Source: Thiomicrorhabdus marina
GTDB taxonomy: Bacteria > Pseudomonadota > Gammaproteobacteria > Thiomicrospirales > Thiomicrospiraceae
Length of the DNA: 64,000 nt
Direction: 5' to 3'
Assembly: GCF_017571465.1 (NCBI RefSeq)
Contig: NZ_JAGETV010000009.1
Coordinates: 1-64,000, forward strand
Position numbers and translations under genes: made by a program. Position 1 is the stretch's first letter, and each line of letters starts with the position of its first letter. A model generated the notes under the pieces. It did not search any database, was not told where the DNA came from, and saw only the letters and a list, made by a program, of their open reading frames with translations. Positions 35,598 to 44,590 of the stretch are shown one piece after another.

Positions 35598-36854
35598 ATG
35601 CATTTATTAGATTTAAAAAAACGCTCAGCGGCAGAATTAATTGACTTAGCGACCTCGATGGGCCTAGAAAACTTGGCGCGTTTGCGCAAGCAAGACATGG
35701 TTTTCGCTATCCTTAAAGCTCACTCGAAAAAAGGTGAGGACATCTACGGTGAAGGTGTTCTAGAAATCCTACCGGATGGTTTTGGCTTCTTACGTACCGA
35801 AGACAGTTCTTATCTTGCCGGTCCTGACGACCTATACGTTTCACCTAGCCAGATTCGCCGTTTCGGCCTACGCAAAGGTGACACTATTCAAGGTAAGATT
35901 CGTCCACCAAAAGAGAGCGAGCGTTATTTCGCACTTTTGAAAGTTGAGAAAATCAACTTTGAAGACCCGGAAGTCGCACGTAAGAAAATCGCTTTTGAAA
36001 ACCTAACACCACTGCACTCAAATGATCGTTTACGCATGGAACTAGGTAACGGTTCAACAGAAGATATTACGTCACGTATTATCGACATCGCATCTCCATT
36101 CGGTAAGGGTCAGCGTGGTCTAATCGTAGCGCCGCCAAAATCCGGTAAAACGGTTATCCTGCAACAGATGGCTCAGTCTATCGCTGAAAACTATCCTGAC
36201 TGCTACCTAATCGTTCTACTGATTGACGAACGCCCGGAAGAGGTAACGGAAATGCAACGTACCGTTAAGGGAGAAGTGATTTCTTCGACCTTCGACGAAC
36301 CGGCTGCTCGCCACGTTCAGGTTGCGGAAATGGTAATCGAAAAAGCCAAGCGTTTGGTTGAACACAAAACGGATGTAGTGATCCTGCTTGATTCGATTAC
36401 TCGTCTGGCGCGTGCTTACAACACGGTTACTCCGGCATCCGGGAAAATTCTATCCGGTGGTGTGGATGCTAACGCACTACACCGTCCGAAACGTTTCTTC
36501 GGTGCGGCACGTAATATTGAAGAAGGTGGTTCTTTGACCATCATCGCAACGGCACTAATCGAAACTGGCTCGAAAATGGACGAGGTTATCTTTGAGGAAT
36601 TCAAAGGTACCGGTAACATGGAACTTCATCTATCACGTAATATCGCCGAGAAACGTACCTTCCCTGCGATTAACATCACTAAATCCGGGACGCGTAAAGA
36701 AGAGCTGCTTATGGATCAGGAAGAATACCAAAATATTTGGGTACTTCGTCGATTCATGGGCGGCATGAACGAAGTCGAAGCGATTGAAACCTTGATCGAT
36801 CAGATGAAAGTTGCCAAAACCAATGCAGAGTTATTTGGCGCAATGAAGCGCTAA
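35598..36854 (+). CDS. rho: Transcription termination factor Rho
   Basis: Hexameric RNA-dependent ATPase that ends transcription. The 418 residues match E. coli (419). The N-terminal cold-shock-like RNA-binding domain has DGFGFLR at 60-66; Walker A APPKSGKT is at 178-185 and Walker B VVILLDS follows near 260. The Q/R loop and [21 protein letters not shown]-type secondary site are intact. The 133-base leader after trxA may host autoregulation, as known for E. coli rho; no specific element is recognised. Confidence 0.98.
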   Translation: MHLLDLKKRSAAELIDLATSMGLENLARLRKQDMVFAILKAHSKKGEDIYGEGVLEILPDGFGFLRTEDSSYLAGPDDLYVSPSQIRRFGLRKGDTIQGKIRPPKESERYFALLKVEKINFEDPEVARKKIAFENLTPLHSNDRLRMELGNGSTEDITSRIIDIASPFGKGQRGLIVAPPKSGKTVILQQMAQSIAENYPDCYLIVLLIDERPEEVTEMQRTVKGEVISSTFDEPAARHVQVAEMVIEKAKRLVEHKTDVVILLDSITRLARAYNTVTPASGKILSGGVDANALHRPKRFFGAARNIEEGGSLTIIATALIETGSKMDEVIFEEFKGTGNMELHLSRNIAEKRTFPAINITKSGTRKEELLMDQEEYQNIWVLRRFMGGMNEVEAIETLIDQMKVAKTNAELFGAMKR

Positions 36855-36891
36855 GCCCTTGATTAATTGCAAATAAATTAAAAAAAGAAGC

Positions 36892-36919
36892 TTGCATTTA
36901 TAGCTTTAATCCCTATAAT
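36892..36919 (+). promoter_or_regulatory. rpmE2 promoter
   Basis: TTGCAT (36892-36897), a 16-base spacer and the perfect -10 TATAAT (36914-36919), about 45 bases upstream of the start codon. Confidence 0.7.
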
Positions 36920-36963
36920 GCACGTTTCTTTCGAAAGTAACTAATTATTAATGGACCGTCATC

Positions 36964-37215
36964 ATGAAAGCAGACATTCATCCAGAATATAAAGACGTAG
37001 TTTTCCAAGACATCTCAACTGGTGAGACTTTCCTTACTCGTTCGACTCTTGAAAAAACTTCTGGCGAAACCATTACTCTAGACGGTAACGAATATCCGCT
37101 AGTACGTATTGAAGTTTCTAGCGCTTCTCACCCATTCTACACTGGTCAACAAACTATCGTTGATACAGAAGGTCGTGTTGAGAAGTTCAAACAAAAATAC
37201 GGTCGTCGTCGTTAA
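36964..37215 (+). CDS. rpmE2: Ribosomal protein L31, type B
   Basis: An 83-residue large-subunit protein. [16 protein letters not shown] and the length identify the zinc-free type B form: the CxxC zinc ligands of type A are absent. Type B often replaces type A under zinc limitation; here it sits in the rho-adjacent position usual for rpmE and may be the only copy, which the window cannot show. It has its own promoter and terminator. Confidence 0.94.
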   Translation: MKADIHPEYKDVVFQDISTGETFLTRSTLEKTSGETITLDGNEYPLVRIEVSSASHPFYTGQQTIVDTEGRVEKFKQKYGRRR

Positions 37216-37240
37216 TTCACGACTCGATTCGATTTTTGTT

Positions 37241-37267
37241 AAAACGCGGTTTATACCGCGTTTTTTT
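37241..37267 (+). terminator. rpmE2 terminator
   Basis: AAAACGCGGT-TTAT-ACCGCGTTTT, ten base pairs, followed by more T's. Confidence 0.9.
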
Positions 37268-37348
37268 ATGCCCAAAATTTGATTCCAACGCTGGAAAAAA
37301 CCGTAAAACCTGCTTAAATAAGACAATATCGTCTAATTCAGGTCTTCC

Positions 37349-38155
37349 ATGAAAACGTTTTTTGCCTTTCTCGTTTCTCTATTGCTTGTACAAAATGCCG
37401 TTGCGGCACAACAAAGCTGCAATAATCTCCAACCTGACCTATGGGTTGAAGCACAATATGCAATAAACGGTTCGACCATTGTCATTCAAAACCAACGTGT
37501 CCACCTTATCGGCCTGTATGCGCCGCAAAAGGAACGTACCTATAAATTCCACACTCCCGGCGAACCACTCGCCAAACAATCGCAAAACCACCTAAACACT
37601 CTGCTTGCCAATCATGATTTGAAAATAGGTATTGTCTACGACACAACCAAAATGAATAAAAACCGCGTTCAGCAAGCACATGCTTTTTTTGAAGATGGTA
37701 CTAGCCTGAATGCCGAGATGATTCGTTCCGGCTTTGCTATCAATCGCGTGCAAAACGACAATGTGCGTTATTCCAAATGCTACTTTGCTGCCGAAAAAGA
37801 AGCTCGCGATAACAACTATCAGCTATGGGATCAACTGAAAAAAAATCCACAGAGCCATTTCCCGCTAGTAAAAAGTAGCGAAGTCTACGCCGAAGACCAA
37901 GGGTTTCGCATTGTGCAAGGCGAGGTTAAAGAAGTGCTGAAAAGCAGTACCTACTATTTGATTAACTTCGATACCACCGGCATTCGCATCCCGAAAAAAG
38001 CTTGGGATAAATTTGATTACGCCAAACTGCAAGCACTGCAAGGCAAGATCATCGAAGTGCGTGGTTACAACTATCTCTACAAAGGTAATATGTTTATGGT
38101 GGTCGAACATCCATACGCCTTTAATGTCTTTAATCCACTCAATAACAGTAATTAA
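37349..38155 (+). CDS. Exported staphylococcal-nuclease-like protein
   Basis: A 268-residue protein with a signal peptide (to about AVAA20). Residues 35-165 follow the thermonuclease (SNc) pattern: QRVHLIGLYAPQ, PGEPLAKQSQNHL, QAHAFFEDGTSLNAEMIRSG and the AEKEAR...LW end. Candidate catalytic Arg (QRVHL), Glu (GEPLA) and Arg (NRVQQ) are near the expected places, but spacing around the Glu differs from the S. aureus enzyme, so activity is uncertain. Residues 180-260 form a second, OB-like part. It could degrade extracellular DNA or RNA. Monocistronic. Confidence 0.75.
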   Translation: MKTFFAFLVSLLLVQNAVAAQQSCNNLQPDLWVEAQYAINGSTIVIQNQRVHLIGLYAPQKERTYKFHTPGEPLAKQSQNHLNTLLANHDLKIGIVYDTTKMNKNRVQQAHAFFEDGTSLNAEMIRSGFAINRVQNDNVRYSKCYFAAEKEARDNNYQLWDQLKKNPQSHFPLVKSSEVYAEDQGFRIVQGEVKEVLKSSTYYLINFDTTGIRIPKKAWDKFDYAKLQALQGKIIEVRGYNYLYKGNMFMVVEHPYAFNVFNPLNNSN

Positions 38156-38292
38156 AGCGTGACCAATTAGCTACAGTAAGCACACGATAAATAATCTCAA
38201 TCCTCCCTTCATGGCGAAAGTTTTGTAAACACTCTGCTATCGGCTAAAATACCTCGGTTTAAAAATTTACCGATACTAAGAAGGGCCTGAAC

Positions 38293-39357
38293 ATGGCAGA
38301 ACTACAAAACGATCGTTTCTTACGCGCACTATTAAGAGAACCAGTTGACCGCACGCCAGTATGGATGATGCGTCAAGCAGGTCGTTATCTGCCTGAATAT
38401 CGTGCAACCCGTGCGCAAGCCGGTTCTTTTATGGATCTTTGCCGCAATGCGGAATTAGCTTGTGAAGTGACTCTTCAGCCACTAGAGCGTTTCCCTCTGG
38501 ATGCGGCAATCCTGTTCTCAGACATTCTGACTATCCCAGATGCAATGGGTCTAGGGCTGCGATTTGAAACCGGCGAAGGGCCTGTGTTTGATAAGCCGGT
38601 GCGCACCATGGAAGATGCCAAAAAACTGTATGTGCCAGACATGGGCTCAGACCTTCAGTACGTGATGAATGCGGTGAGCACCATTCGTAAAAACCTAAAC
38701 GGTCGTGTCCCGCTAATCGGCTTCTCTGGTAGCCCGTGGACACTCGCAACTTACATGGTAGAAGGCGGTTCTTCAAAGACTTTCTCGAAAGTCAAAGCGA
38801 TGATGTACGATGAGCCAAAAACCCTGCACCACATCCTAGATGTACTAGCGGAATCGGTTATCCAATATCTAAATGCACAAATCGAAGCCGGTGCTCAAGC
38901 GGTACAGATTTTCGACACTTGGGGCGGCGTACTGACTCCACGTGACTACAAAGAGTTCTCGCTAAACTACATGCACAAAATCGTTGACGGTCTAAAACGT
39001 GAAAACGATGGTCGTAAAGTGCCGGTGATTCTATTCACCAAAGGCGGCGGTCAATGGCTAGAAGACATGGCGGCGACAGGCTGTGATGCGCTTGGCCTAG
39101 ATTGGACGACTGATATCGACGTTGCTCGTGCGCGCGTTGGCGATAAAGTTGCACTACAAGGCAATATGGATCCCTCAATGCTATACGCTTCACCAGAACG
39201 TATCCGCGAAGAAGTAGCACAAATTCTAGCGAAATACGGCAAGGGTTCAGGCCATGTATTTAACCTGGGCCACGGCATTCACCCAGAAGTGAAACCGGAA
39301 AATGCAGGGGCATTTATAAATGCGGTGACTGAGCTATCAGGCCAATACCACTCTTAA
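38293..39357 (+). CDS. hemE: Uroporphyrinogen decarboxylase
   Basis: Converts uroporphyrinogen III to coproporphyrinogen III in haem synthesis. The 354 residues equal the E. coli length. The N-terminal [16 protein letters not shown] signature holds the substrate-binding Arg residues, and [13 protein letters not shown] is the second signature; the C-terminal NLGHGI is present. AAGGGC precedes the ATG. Two hairpins follow, the second a strong terminator. Confidence 0.97.
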   Translation: MAELQNDRFLRALLREPVDRTPVWMMRQAGRYLPEYRATRAQAGSFMDLCRNAELACEVTLQPLERFPLDAAILFSDILTIPDAMGLGLRFETGEGPVFDKPVRTMEDAKKLYVPDMGSDLQYVMNAVSTIRKNLNGRVPLIGFSGSPWTLATYMVEGGSSKTFSKVKAMMYDEPKTLHHILDVLAESVIQYLNAQIEAGAQAVQIFDTWGGVLTPRDYKEFSLNYMHKIVDGLKRENDGRKVPVILFTKGGGQWLEDMAATGCDALGLDWTTDIDVARARVGDKVALQGNMDPSMLYASPERIREEVAQILAKYGKGSGHVFNLGHGIHPEVKPENAGAFINAVTELSGQYHS

Positions 39358-39392
39358 AGATTAAGACGCCTGAAATTGCCCCTCTCTATGTT

Positions 39393-39435
39393 GGGGCTAG
39401 GGCTCATTTAGTGATACTAAACTTCGCCCTAACCC
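39393..39435 (+). other. Nested hairpin downstream of hemE
   Basis: Outer stem TAGGGC/GCCCTA extended by GGG/CCC after a mismatch; inner stem TTTAG/CTAAA. There is no T run, so its role is unclear: mRNA 3'-end stabiliser or an intergenic palindrome. Confidence 0.4.
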
Positions 39436-39480
39436 GCCTTGATAGGAACAACTTCAGTTTGTCTTAAAAAGATATGTACG

Positions 39481-39520
39481 AAAAAACGCCCAGTAGATTG
39501 ATTTCTACTGGGCGTTTTTT
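39481..39520. terminator. hemE terminator
   Basis: A perfect 17-base stem: AAAAAACGCCCAGTAGA, loop TTGATT, then its exact complement ending in six T's. A degenerate copy is found at 39857-39897. Confidence 0.9.
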
Positions 39521-39563
39521 GTTACTATCAAAAGATTAGATTGATATTTCGACGACGCAAAAG

Positions 39564-39857
39564 ATGAACAAAATTGCCTTACTGACAATCCCGTTATTAT
39601 GGAATATTCCGGTTTATGCTGAGCCTGTAACGCTTGAAGGCAAAGCAGTTATTCAGCTTAAATATCCAAATAACTTTATTGAAACAAAACGCTTTATTCA
39701 TCAAGGGATAAAAACGGATCACAACGACTGTGAATTCAAAAACAAAATCCGACTAAAACCGGGAGAACGTCTTTCTTGGAAACGAATTGCCTATAATCCG
39801 GAAACCTGCCAAGCACTGATCATTGAAGGCAATTACAAAGACACAAGCCATAAATAA
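39564..39857 (+). CDS. Small secreted protein, uncharacterised
   Basis: A 97-residue protein with a signal peptide (cleavage likely after VYA19), so a ~78-residue mature protein. Cys56 and Cys83 could form one disulfide. No family is recognised. It lies between a strong terminator (39481-39520) and a decayed duplicate of it (39857-39897) that overlaps its stop region, as if the gene had been inserted by or with a duplication. The ribosome-binding site is weak. Confidence 0.6.
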   Translation: MNKIALLTIPLLWNIPVYAEPVTLEGKAVIQLKYPNNFIETKRFIHQGIKTDHNDCEFKNKIRLKPGERLSWKRIAYNPETCQALIIEGNYKDTSHK

Positions 39858-39897
39858 AAAAACGCCCAATGGATTGGTTTCTACTGGCCGTTTTACT
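39857..39897. repeat. Degenerate copy of the hemE terminator
   Basis: Same order of blocks as 39481-39520: AAAAAACGCCCA, GATTG, TTTCTACTGG, CGTTTT. Several substitutions break the stem (CCCAATGGA no longer pairs fully with TCTACTGGC). The similarity goes beyond that of unrelated terminators and reflects duplication. Confidence 0.65.
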
Positions 39898-39953
39898 ATA
39901 AGCGCGAGTCAATTTTTAACACCGTATTTGGGGTTTGCAGTAGCTCGTCCTGG

Positions 39954-40223
39954 CTATAAAGCTTTGAATTCTTCCGGCATATCAATGTCCTCATCATTAA
40001 ACAAGAACTTCTGCATCTCTTCTAATAAAAAGCTACGCGCTTTCGGGTCAAGGCTTGATAGGCGGTATTCATTGATTAGAATCGTTTGTTGACCTAACCA
40101 CTGTTTCCACGCTTCTTTAGAAATTGAATTAAAGACTTTCTCGCCCAATTCACCCGGGAATGGAGCAAAATCTAAACCGTCTAATTCTTCGCCTAATTTG
40201 GCACACATTACTTTACGAGACAT
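39954..40223 (-). CDS. yggX: Fe(II)-trafficking protein YggX
   Basis: An 89-residue protein of the YggX family, linked to iron handling and protection of Fe-S clusters from oxidation. The [15 protein letters not shown] and [11 protein letters not shown] motifs match. The conserved N-terminal Cys7 is present. It lies 15 bases downstream of mutY, the same pair as in E. coli, and is co-transcribed with it. Confidence 0.95.
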   Translation of the reverse strand: MSRKVMCAKLGEELDGLDFAPFPGELGEKVFNSISKEAWKQWLGQQTILINEYRLSSLDPKARSFLLEEMQKFLFNDEDIDMPEEFKAL

Positions 40224-40238
40224 TCAAATGCCCTCCTA

Positions 40239-41318
40239 TTAATAATCTTGTAATTGTTTAACCAATTTTTGCACTGGAGCCGGAATCCCCAGCTTTTCAT
40301 CTAACAAGTCTTGCATGCTTACCCAGCGACCAGACTCATTCTCGTCAGCTGCATAATTTGCGCTTGGCTCGGCAATAAGTTGAGATTGCTGAGAAAAGAC
40401 CGGCGTAATATCCAGATGATAGTGCGAAAACGTATGTCTGAATTCCTGCCATTTTAACAAACTTACCGAAGGACTAAACCGGCTTTGCACTTTGTCTTCA
40501 CACGCTTGCCAAGTTTCCAGTTGCGGAAACGACCAAAGCCCCCCCCAAATGCCTTTTTGCGGACGCTCTTCCAGCCATAAACTGCCGTCGGCTTGTTGCA
40601 GAATCAACAGATAAGCTTGGCGCACCGGCTTGTCTTTTTTCGGTTTCTTAAATGGAAAATCGGCCACTCGATCTTGCGCAAAGGCCTGGCAACCGGCCGA
40701 GATCGGACAATCAGCGCATTGCGGTTTAGAGCGTGTACAGAAAGTCGCCCCCAAATCCATAATCGCTTGCGTATAGTCGGCATAACGTTGCGGTGGCGTC
40801 AGTTGAGCCGCTCTTTCCCATAACCAATTTTCTGCCGCCTTCTCGCCCGGCCACTTTTCCAATGCATAAAAACGCCCAAGCACCCGCTTTACATTACCAT
40901 CTAAAATCGGATGGCGCTTGCCACAAGCAATCGACAGAATCGCTCCGGCAGTGGAGCGACCAATTCCGGGTAAGGCGACCACTTCATCTAAGGTATCGGG
41001 AAACTCTCCGTCATATTGCTCAACAATCAATTGCGCCGCTTTATGCAAATTACGGCCGCGCGCGTAATAGCCTAATCCCGCCCAATGCGCCAAAACTTGT
41101 TCTTGTGTGGCTGCGGCCAAATCCTGCACGGTCGGAAACGATTGCATAAATTTTTGATAATACGGAATCACCGTGGTCACCTGCGTCTGCTGCAACATAA
41201 TCTCGGAAATCCATACGCGGTAAGGATTAATATCCTGCTGCCACGGCAGGTCATGACGGCCGTAATCATCAAACCACGCTAATAAACGCTGATAAAACTG
41301 TTCTGGCTGCAAACTCAC
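40239..41318 (-). CDS. mutY: Adenine DNA glycosylase MutY
   Basis: Removes adenine opposite 8-oxoguanine. From a GTG start at 41318 it has 359 residues. Catalytic Glu39 (SEIMLQQTQV) and Asp140 (LDGNVKRVLGR) are present, with the helix-hairpin-helix LPGIGRSTAGAI and [4Fe-4S] ligands Cys194, 201, 204 and 210. The C-terminal NUDIX-like domain (about 230-355) reads 8-oxoG. GAGG is seven bases before the GTG, while the TTG at 41324 is almost inside the ribosome-binding site. Operon with yggX. Confidence 0.95.
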   Translation of the reverse strand: MSLQPEQFYQRLLAWFDDYGRHDLPWQQDINPYRVWISEIMLQQTQVTTVIPYYQKFMQSFPTVQDLAAATQEQVLAHWAGLGYYARGRNLHKAAQLIVEQYDGEFPDTLDEVVALPGIGRSTAGAILSIACGKRHPILDGNVKRVLGRFYALEKWPGEKAAENWLWERAAQLTPPQRYADYTQAIMDLGATFCTRSKPQCADCPISAGCQAFAQDRVADFPFKKPKKDKPVRQAYLLILQQADGSLWLEERPQKGIWGGLWSFPQLETWQACEDKVQSRFSPSVSLLKWQEFRHTFSHYHLDITPVFSQQSQLIAEPSANYAADENESGRWVSMQDLLDEKLGIPAPVQKLVKQLQDY

Positions 41319-41345
41319 AGACAATCCTCTATTTCCAATTTCGGC

Positions 41346-41351
41346 TATAAT
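41346..41351 (+). promoter_or_regulatory. -10 box of trmB
   Basis: Perfect TATAAT in the context GGCTATAATGCGCC, 53 bases before the trmB ATG. No clear -35 at 17 bases. Confidence 0.5.
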
Positions 41352-41404
41352 GCGCCAATTAAAAAATCGATATTGTACCCAAAAGCGTTACTTAGGAATT
41401 GAGC

Positions 41405-42166
41405 ATGAGCGATCACAGCCACGACAAGCCAACCGATTTAGAAGCCGTCAATACAGAAAATGCTGCGACGGAAGAACAAGCCAAGCCAGAAAAGTATAAC
41501 GAGCGTATTCGTAGCTTTGCCCGTCGTCAAGGACGTTTGACCAACGCTCAAGAGCAAGCTCTTGAAGATCACTGGAATGCGTTTGGGCTAGAAATAAACA
41601 ATGGAATGCTCAATTTAACCGAGGTCTTTGGACGTGAAGCACCAACCATTGTTGAAATCGGTTTCGGAATGGGGAAAAGTTTGGCGGAAATGGCGGAAGC
41701 AAATCCGCAAAACAACTATATCGGCATTGAAGTTCACAAGCCGGGTGTCGGTGCGCTACTGAAGTTAGTTGAAGAGAAAAACCTCAGCAATGTGCGCGTC
41801 TTTAATCACGATGCGATTGAAGTCTTAGAAGACTGCATCCCTAAAAATGAACTGTCTGGGGTTTATCTATTTTTCCCTGACCCTTGGCATAAAAAGCGCC
41901 ACCACAAACGTCGTATTCTGCAACCGGCTTTTGCCGCGACCATCGCGCAACATCTTAAAATCGGCGGCCAATTTCATATGGCGACCGACTGGGAAAACTA
42001 CGCCGAGCATATGATGGAAGTGATGAGCGCAGCGCCGAACTACCGAAACATCAGTGGCGACCAACAGTTTACCCCACGCCCGGATTATCGCCCGCTAACC
42101 AAGTTCGAAGCGCGTGGCCATCGCTTAGGACACGGCGTTTGGGATTTAATTTTCGAACGCGTTTAA
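41405..42166 (+). CDS. trmB: tRNA (guanine-46-N7)-methyltransferase
   Basis: A 253-residue SAM-dependent enzyme that methylates G46 in the tRNA variable loop. The EIGFGMGKS motif binds SAM, and [17 protein letters not shown] is the family hallmark. ATG 41405 has AGGA eight bases ahead, so the TTG at 41399 is rejected. The first 30 residues are a charged, poorly conserved extension. Divergent from mutY. Confidence 0.96.
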   Translation: MSDHSHDKPTDLEAVNTENAATEEQAKPEKYNERIRSFARRQGRLTNAQEQALEDHWNAFGLEINNGMLNLTEVFGREAPTIVEIGFGMGKSLAEMAEANPQNNYIGIEVHKPGVGALLKLVEEKNLSNVRVFNHDAIEVLEDCIPKNELSGVYLFFPDPWHKKRHHKRRILQPAFAATIAQHLKIGGQFHMATDWENYAEHMMEVMSAAPNYRNISGDQQFTPRPDYRPLTKFEARGHRLGHGVWDLIFERV

Positions 42167-42180
42167 GCGTTCACACTCGT

Positions 42181-42215
42181 AAAACCGCCTGAGAAGTCAC
42201 TTCCAAGCGGTTTTT
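42181..42215. terminator. Bidirectional terminator between trmB and AsmA-like gene
   Basis: AAAACCGC / GCGGTTTT outer stem and GAAGT-C-ACTTC inner stem, with T runs on both sides. Confidence 0.8.
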
Positions 42216-42231
42216 CTTTGCCGGTTAGTTT

Positions 42232-43371
42232 CTACTGTCCGTCTTGCTTTAATAACTCTTCGGCGCTATAAGGTTTGATTTCAATCGCACCATTTTGCCA
42301 TTGCCAACGATATTCGCCATTTACCATTTGCCACTTAGGGTCATCTTTCTGCAACATTGGTAAGGCCAAATGTTTTGACCAGTTTGGCAAGTCAAGCTTA
42401 CTGGCAGTCATCTCACCTTGCAGATTTAACTCAGCACCAAAATATCCGGTGAAATTGGTCTGCACATCGCCATTCAAGCCGGAAAGCTGCAACTGTTCCA
42501 CCTGAATACGCTTATTGCGCAAGTTTAATTTCATCACCGACCCTTTGGTGGTCAAATGCACTTCCGGTGTAGCATATTCTTCTTTCAATTCAACTTTAAC
42601 CAAGCCCTGCCAATTATTAAATTGGAAATTCTGCAAGCTCGGGTCTATTTCTAGCGCTGTAGTCATCCGAAAAACAATGGTACGCGGCGACAAACTATGG
42701 TGATAGGCAAAGTCACCACGTAGTTCAAAAGCCTGATCCGGTTGAATATCCAAAGCAAACAGATTCAGTTTTTGCAGTTCAACCTGATAATGTTCCTGCT
42801 GGTCATCAAGCTGTAAACTTGCATTAGTCACCACTAAACTCTGTAAACTCCAAGGCAACTCAATTTGATTAGCTTGTGCTTGTGCAACAAAAGGCATATT
42901 TACCGATAAACCATTGGCATGCTGTGCACGCGGCAACATCGGCAGCAATTTACTGATATGCGGCAAATCCGACCAGTTATCCTGCCCTTGAGCATTCTTT
43001 ACCAATTGCAATTGCGGTTCAACCAGCTCAACGGTTTTCACCTGCAAGCGCTTATTCAGCAGTAATTCCCAAATCGACAGTTCAATTTCAACCTGTTTAA
43101 TAGTCAGCTGCGGAGGTTCATTTTCATAGCCTTTTGGCTGTGAGAGGATCGACTTGCCGACCGAAAAGGTAAACGGCAGAACCGAGACATCAATACTGCC
43201 TTCGATTTTAAAATCGCGACCGGTGTAGTCAGTGACCTCCTTCTCGATTTGCGGCTTATAGCCATTAAAATCGATAAAACTGACAGCCCCAACAAACGCC
43301 AAAAAAATCAGTAGCGGAATAATCGCTAAAACCAAAACCAAGCGTTTAATCCATTTCTTTGTCGGGTGCAT
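42232..43371 (-). CDS. AsmA-family protein
   Basis: A 379-residue protein with one N-terminal membrane anchor (about 10-33) and an AsmA-like periplasmic region: IDFNGYKPQIEKEVTDYTGRDF-type start, then VELVEPQLQLVKNAQGQDNW. AsmA proteins are bridge-like lipid-transport or outer-membrane-assembly factors; this one is shorter than E. coli AsmA (617), so it would not span the periplasm in the usual way alone. It lies 54 bases after hemW and may be the last gene of rph-rdgB-MFS-hemW. Confidence 0.8.
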   Translation of the reverse strand: MHPTKKWIKRLVLVLAIIPLLIFLAFVGAVSFIDFNGYKPQIEKEVTDYTGRDFKIEGSIDVSVLPFTFSVGKSILSQPKGYENEPPQLTIKQVEIELSIWELLLNKRLQVKTVELVEPQLQLVKNAQGQDNWSDLPHISKLLPMLPRAQHANGLSVNMPFVAQAQANQIELPWSLQSLVVTNASLQLDDQQEHYQVELQKLNLFALDIQPDQAFELRGDFAYHHSLSPRTIVFRMTTALEIDPSLQNFQFNNWQGLVKVELKEEYATPEVHLTTKGSVMKLNLRNKRIQVEQLQLSGLNGDVQTNFTGYFGAELNLQGEMTASKLDLPNWSKHLALPMLQKDDPKWQMVNGEYRWQWQNGAIEIKPYSAEELLKQDGQ

Positions 43372-43425
43372 ATTTTTATCCTATCAATGGCTATGAAACT
43401 GCCGGCAATTTTAACAGCAATATCA

Positions 43426-44574
43426 TTACAAAAAAGCGCTGACCACGTTATTTAAATAGACTTTACCGCGTTTAGTAAGCGACAAATGCTCTTCCTCTAA
43501 ACAAATCCAGTTTTGTTGTGACAGTTTATGCAGATAAGGCTCCAACATCTCCATATCCAAACCGGTATGCTGTTTAAATAATGAGAGCTCAAAACCGTCT
43601 TGCAGACGCAATGCATTGAGCATAAATTCAAACAAAATTTCTTTGTCATCGACTTCGGTGGTGCGCCCGAACTGACCGTTTTGAATACCGCTGACATAAC
43701 CGCCCGGCGAGGCCGGCATTTGCGTACGCAGCACTCGGCCTTCCGGAGCCATGGTAATTTTGCCGTGCGCGCCTGCACCCAAACCGATGTAATCGCCAAA
43801 CTGCCAATAATTCAAGTTATGACGGCACTGCTTGCTCTCTTGCGCATAGGCAGAAACTTCATAATGCTGATAACCTGCATCGGCGATAACCTTCTGACAT
43901 GCTTCTTGCATTTCCCAAGCCGCATCGTCATCCGGCAGAGGCGGCGGCTGCTTAAAGAACGGCGTGTTCGGCTCTAACGTTAGTTGATAATGCGATAGGT
44001 GCGGCGGTGAAAATTCAAGCGCTTGCTCGACATCGGCAATGGCCTCTTCTAGCGACTGGTTCGGCAAAGCAAACATCAGATCTAAGTTGAAATTATCAAA
44101 TCCGGCATCCTTCGCCGCTTGAATCGCGCGTTTGGCTTCACCAGAAGAGTGAATCCGTCCTAACGCTTTGAGTTTCTCGCCATCGAAGCTTTGAATTCCC
44201 ATCGACAAACGGTTAATACCCGCTTTGCGGAACATCGCGAATTTTTCAAAATCCACCGTACCGGGATTGGCTTCCAAAGTAATCTCAATTTGCGGATTAA
44301 AACCGAGTAGCGCACGTGCTTGCGATAGAAAACGATTAATGCCCTCTTCGGAAAACAAGCTGGGCGTACCGCCACCAAAGAAAATGCTCTTAATTGGCCG
44401 CCCCCAAATCTGGGGTAAGGTCTGCTCCAACTGCTTGAGCATGGCATCAATATAGGCGCTTTCGTCCAATTCTTGTTTCAGAGTGTGCGAATTAAAATCG
44501 CAATAGGGACACTTCTGAATGCACCATGGATAGTGCACATATAGACTGAGCGGTAGAGGTTGAGAAAATTGCAC
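43426..44574 (-). CDS. hemW: Radical SAM haem chaperone HemW
   Basis: A 382-residue radical SAM protein. The [4Fe-4S] motif CIQKCPYC has Cys18, 22 and 25. HNLNYW fits the HNxxYW haem-binding motif that separates HemW from coproporphyrinogen oxidase HemN. It delivers haem to membrane proteins in characterised relatives. The GTG at 44574 has GGAG five to six bases ahead and gives the family N-terminus (LSLYVHYPWC); the TTG at 44586 is rejected. Often annotated as HemN-like. Confidence 0.93.
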   Translation of the reverse strand: MQFSQPLPLSLYVHYPWCIQKCPYCDFNSHTLKQELDESAYIDAMLKQLEQTLPQIWGRPIKSIFFGGGTPSLFSEEGINRFLSQARALLGFNPQIEITLEANPGTVDFEKFAMFRKAGINRLSMGIQSFDGEKLKALGRIHSSGEAKRAIQAAKDAGFDNFNLDLMFALPNQSLEEAIADVEQALEFSPPHLSHYQLTLEPNTPFFKQPPPLPDDDAAWEMQEACQKVIADAGYQHYEVSAYAQESKQCRHNLNYWQFGDYIGLGAGAHGKITMAPEGRVLRTQMPASPGGYVSGIQNGQFGRTTEVDDKEILFEFMLNALRLQDGFELSLFKQHTGLDMEMLEPYLHKLSQQNWICLEEEHLSLTKRGKVYLNNVVSAFL

Positions 44575-44590
44575 TCGAGCTCCCAAATAG

